A stretch of 64,000 bases of DNA, from the NCBI RefSeq assembly GCF_000512895.1, contig NZ_CP007033.1, forward strand, positions 2,095,001-2,159,000, given 5' to 3'. The first letter of the stretch is position 1, and each line of letters starts with the position of its first letter. Source of the stretch: Dehalobacter restrictus DSM 9455. GTDB taxonomy: Bacteria > Bacillota > Desulfitobacteriia > Desulfitobacteriales > Syntrophobotulaceae. Below the pieces are notes generated by a model that searched no databases, was not told the DNA's origin, and saw nothing but the letters and a program-made list of their open reading frames with translations. A program made the translations under genes and the position numbers. Positions 62,902 to 64,000 of the stretch are shown piece after piece.

Positions 62902-64000
62902 CTATAGCATTTCTTCAATCGTACCCACCAGTTCATTCGCTATATTAACGCTGTCCAGCCTCATTATGCTTTCCTCCGAACTGCCGAAGCTCAAAAGGTT
63001 AATACTTCCGTACCATACAATCTTCTGATCGATTACCGCAAACTTCTGATGTATATTTGATTTAAAAATAAGGTTTGCTCCTGTTAATCGTACGGCATTA
63101 ATCATATCTGAAAATGCCAACCTGTCCTTTTCCTTATAATCGCCCTCCGGTCTGGTGATTATGGTCAGCTTGGCCCCATTGTTAATTCCGGAAGACAGGA
63201 TATTCAACATCTGATTCAGACGTTTTTTTGTCATATAAGGGCTGACAATAACAATGTCTGATTTTGCAGAAGAAATATCATTACTGAATACCGTCATAAA
63301 ACTATGGTTATCAAAAATAGCATTCGTAGCTTCAAACGGCTTACTGTCGCTTTTGGCCGAATATCCTATGGAAGAGTATCCTTTAAGTCTCTTATGGTAC
63401 ATCCTTTCAAGCACACCGACATGAACGTCCACATAATCATAAACTTGGACTTCACTCTTGTTTTGATATAAGCGGTGAAGCCGTCCGGCATACTGCTGCA
63501 CTGTTCCTTTCCAAGCAACCGGCATTGCCAGAAAAAGTGTATCCAACCTTGGTTCATCAAAGCCTTCGCCGACAAACCGACCGGTGGCCACAATAACAAT
63601 ACTCTCATCCGTCGGAATGCTTGAAAGCTTTTCATGCTTGATTCTTCTTTCTTTAGCAGTCATTCCTCCGGTTAATTCAATAACGTTTGGCATTACTCTT
63701 GACAATTCCCTGGCGATTGCCTCGACATGAGCCGTTCTTTCTGTCAAGACAATAGGATTTCGCCCTTCTTTCACACATTGAGTGACATCATCAACAATTA
63801 ACTGATTCCGTATTTGGCTGGTACTGATTTGAGAATAGATTTCGCCAATAGACCACTCTTTCTCGTCCTGGCTTACCGGTTTTCTGAATGGCGTAAAACG
63901 CGGAATAATATAATGCTCAAATGGTCTTTTTTCAGCTTGTTCTTTAGCATCAACCTTATGCCGCACCGGGCCGCAATGCATAAATATGATGGGATGATGA
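62902..64000 (-). CDS. Superfamily 2 helicase with C-terminal phospholipase D nuclease domain (partial)
   Basis: The frame is open at the window edge, continuing upstream into HHPIIFMHCGPVRHKVDA. Helicase motifs IV-VI are present: PIVLTERTAHVEAIA, VIVATGRFVGEGFDEP, and QYAGRLHRLYQNK (motif VI). The C-terminal domain has one HKD-type motif, NIHQKFAVID (HxK) followed by YGSINLLSFGSSEES. DEAD motifs lie outside the window. Helicase-PLD proteins are often parts of defence or restriction systems. Confidence 0.85.
   Translation of the reverse strand, partial: HHPIIFMHCGPVRHKVDAKEQAEKRPFEHYIIPRFTPFRKPVSQDEKEWSIGEIYSQISTSQIRNQLIVDDVTQCVKEGRNPIVLTERTAHVEAIARELSRVMPNVIELTGGMTAKERRIKHEKLSSIPTDESIVIVATGRFVGEGFDEPRLDTLFLAMPVAWKGTVQQYAGRLHRLYQNKSEVQVYDYVDVHVGVLERMYHKRLKGYSSIGYSAKSDSKPFEATNAIFDNHSFMTVFSNDISSAKSDIVIVSPYMTKKRLNQMLNILSSGINNGAKLTIITRPEGDYKEKDRLAFSDMINAVRLTGANLIFKSNIHQKFAVIDQKIVWYGSINLLSFGSSEESIMRLDSVNIANELVGTIEEML

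Overview
The window looks like a chromosomal segment of an anaerobic, low-to-mid-GC Firmicute, most likely class Clostridia near the Peptococcaceae (Desulfosporosinus/Desulfitobacterium-like). This placement is inferred from gene content: an oxygen-sensitive molybdenum hydroxylase operon under sigma-54, one-carbon/corrinoid genes, many radical SAM genes and strong Shine-Dalgarno sites. No rRNA, tRNA or CRISPR array was seen.

Region 1 (1-9.4 kb): two DUF1048 genes with a DrrAB-type ABC exporter, an XRE/TPR regulator, and a three-subunit molybdenum hydroxylase operon on the minus strand. That operon has a sigma-54 promoter and faces a divergent sigma-54 activator gene. Region 2 (9.6-21 kb): remnants of a serine recombinase and a chemotaxis receptor, then a minus-strand one-carbon/aromatic cluster: LigM-like tetrahydrofolate-dependent O-demethylase, MFS transporters (one decayed), corrinoid protein and MetF. 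A frameshifted PucR/CdaR-type regulator, a UPF0756 membrane protein and transposase scraps lie beside it.

Region 3 (21.2-36.1 kb): an all-minus-strand island with no function I can name. It encodes an XRE-like regulator, a membrane Ser/Thr kinase with leucine-rich repeats, HEAT/LRV-like repeat proteins, several small zinc-ribbon proteins, a 729-residue polypeptide with two complete radical SAM-SPASM units, two DUF2225-like proteins, two lipoproteins and a second HTH regulator. Two promoters inside it share the same composite element: a GGTGTGC/GCACACC palindrome, TATGAT, and a TGTCAATGACA palindrome at fixed spacing. I regard it as one regulated, apparently undescribed system.

Region 4 (36.4-54.2 kb): an accessory/defence-like stretch with an FGE-fold protein, an AAA ATPase plus S8 subtilase pair, a large serine recombinase, an HNH-like protein, an Mrr-like nuclease and several orphans. 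A family of structured repeats in one orientation separates the genes, and some genes carry long hairpins at their 3' ends. An IS21 element sits here with an IS1182 and an IS66 element nested inside it; target duplications allow exact reconstruction.

Region 5 (54.2-64 kb): a second IS21 element, then a RiPP locus on the minus strand. It has a 38-codon cysteine-containing precursor gene, an intergenic hairpin, and a maturase that was one 490-residue RRE(PqqD-like)-radical SAM-SPASM fusion before an IS5-family element (CTAG target duplication) split it. An IS110 element, a RhuM-family gene and a truncated helicase-phospholipase D gene finish the window.
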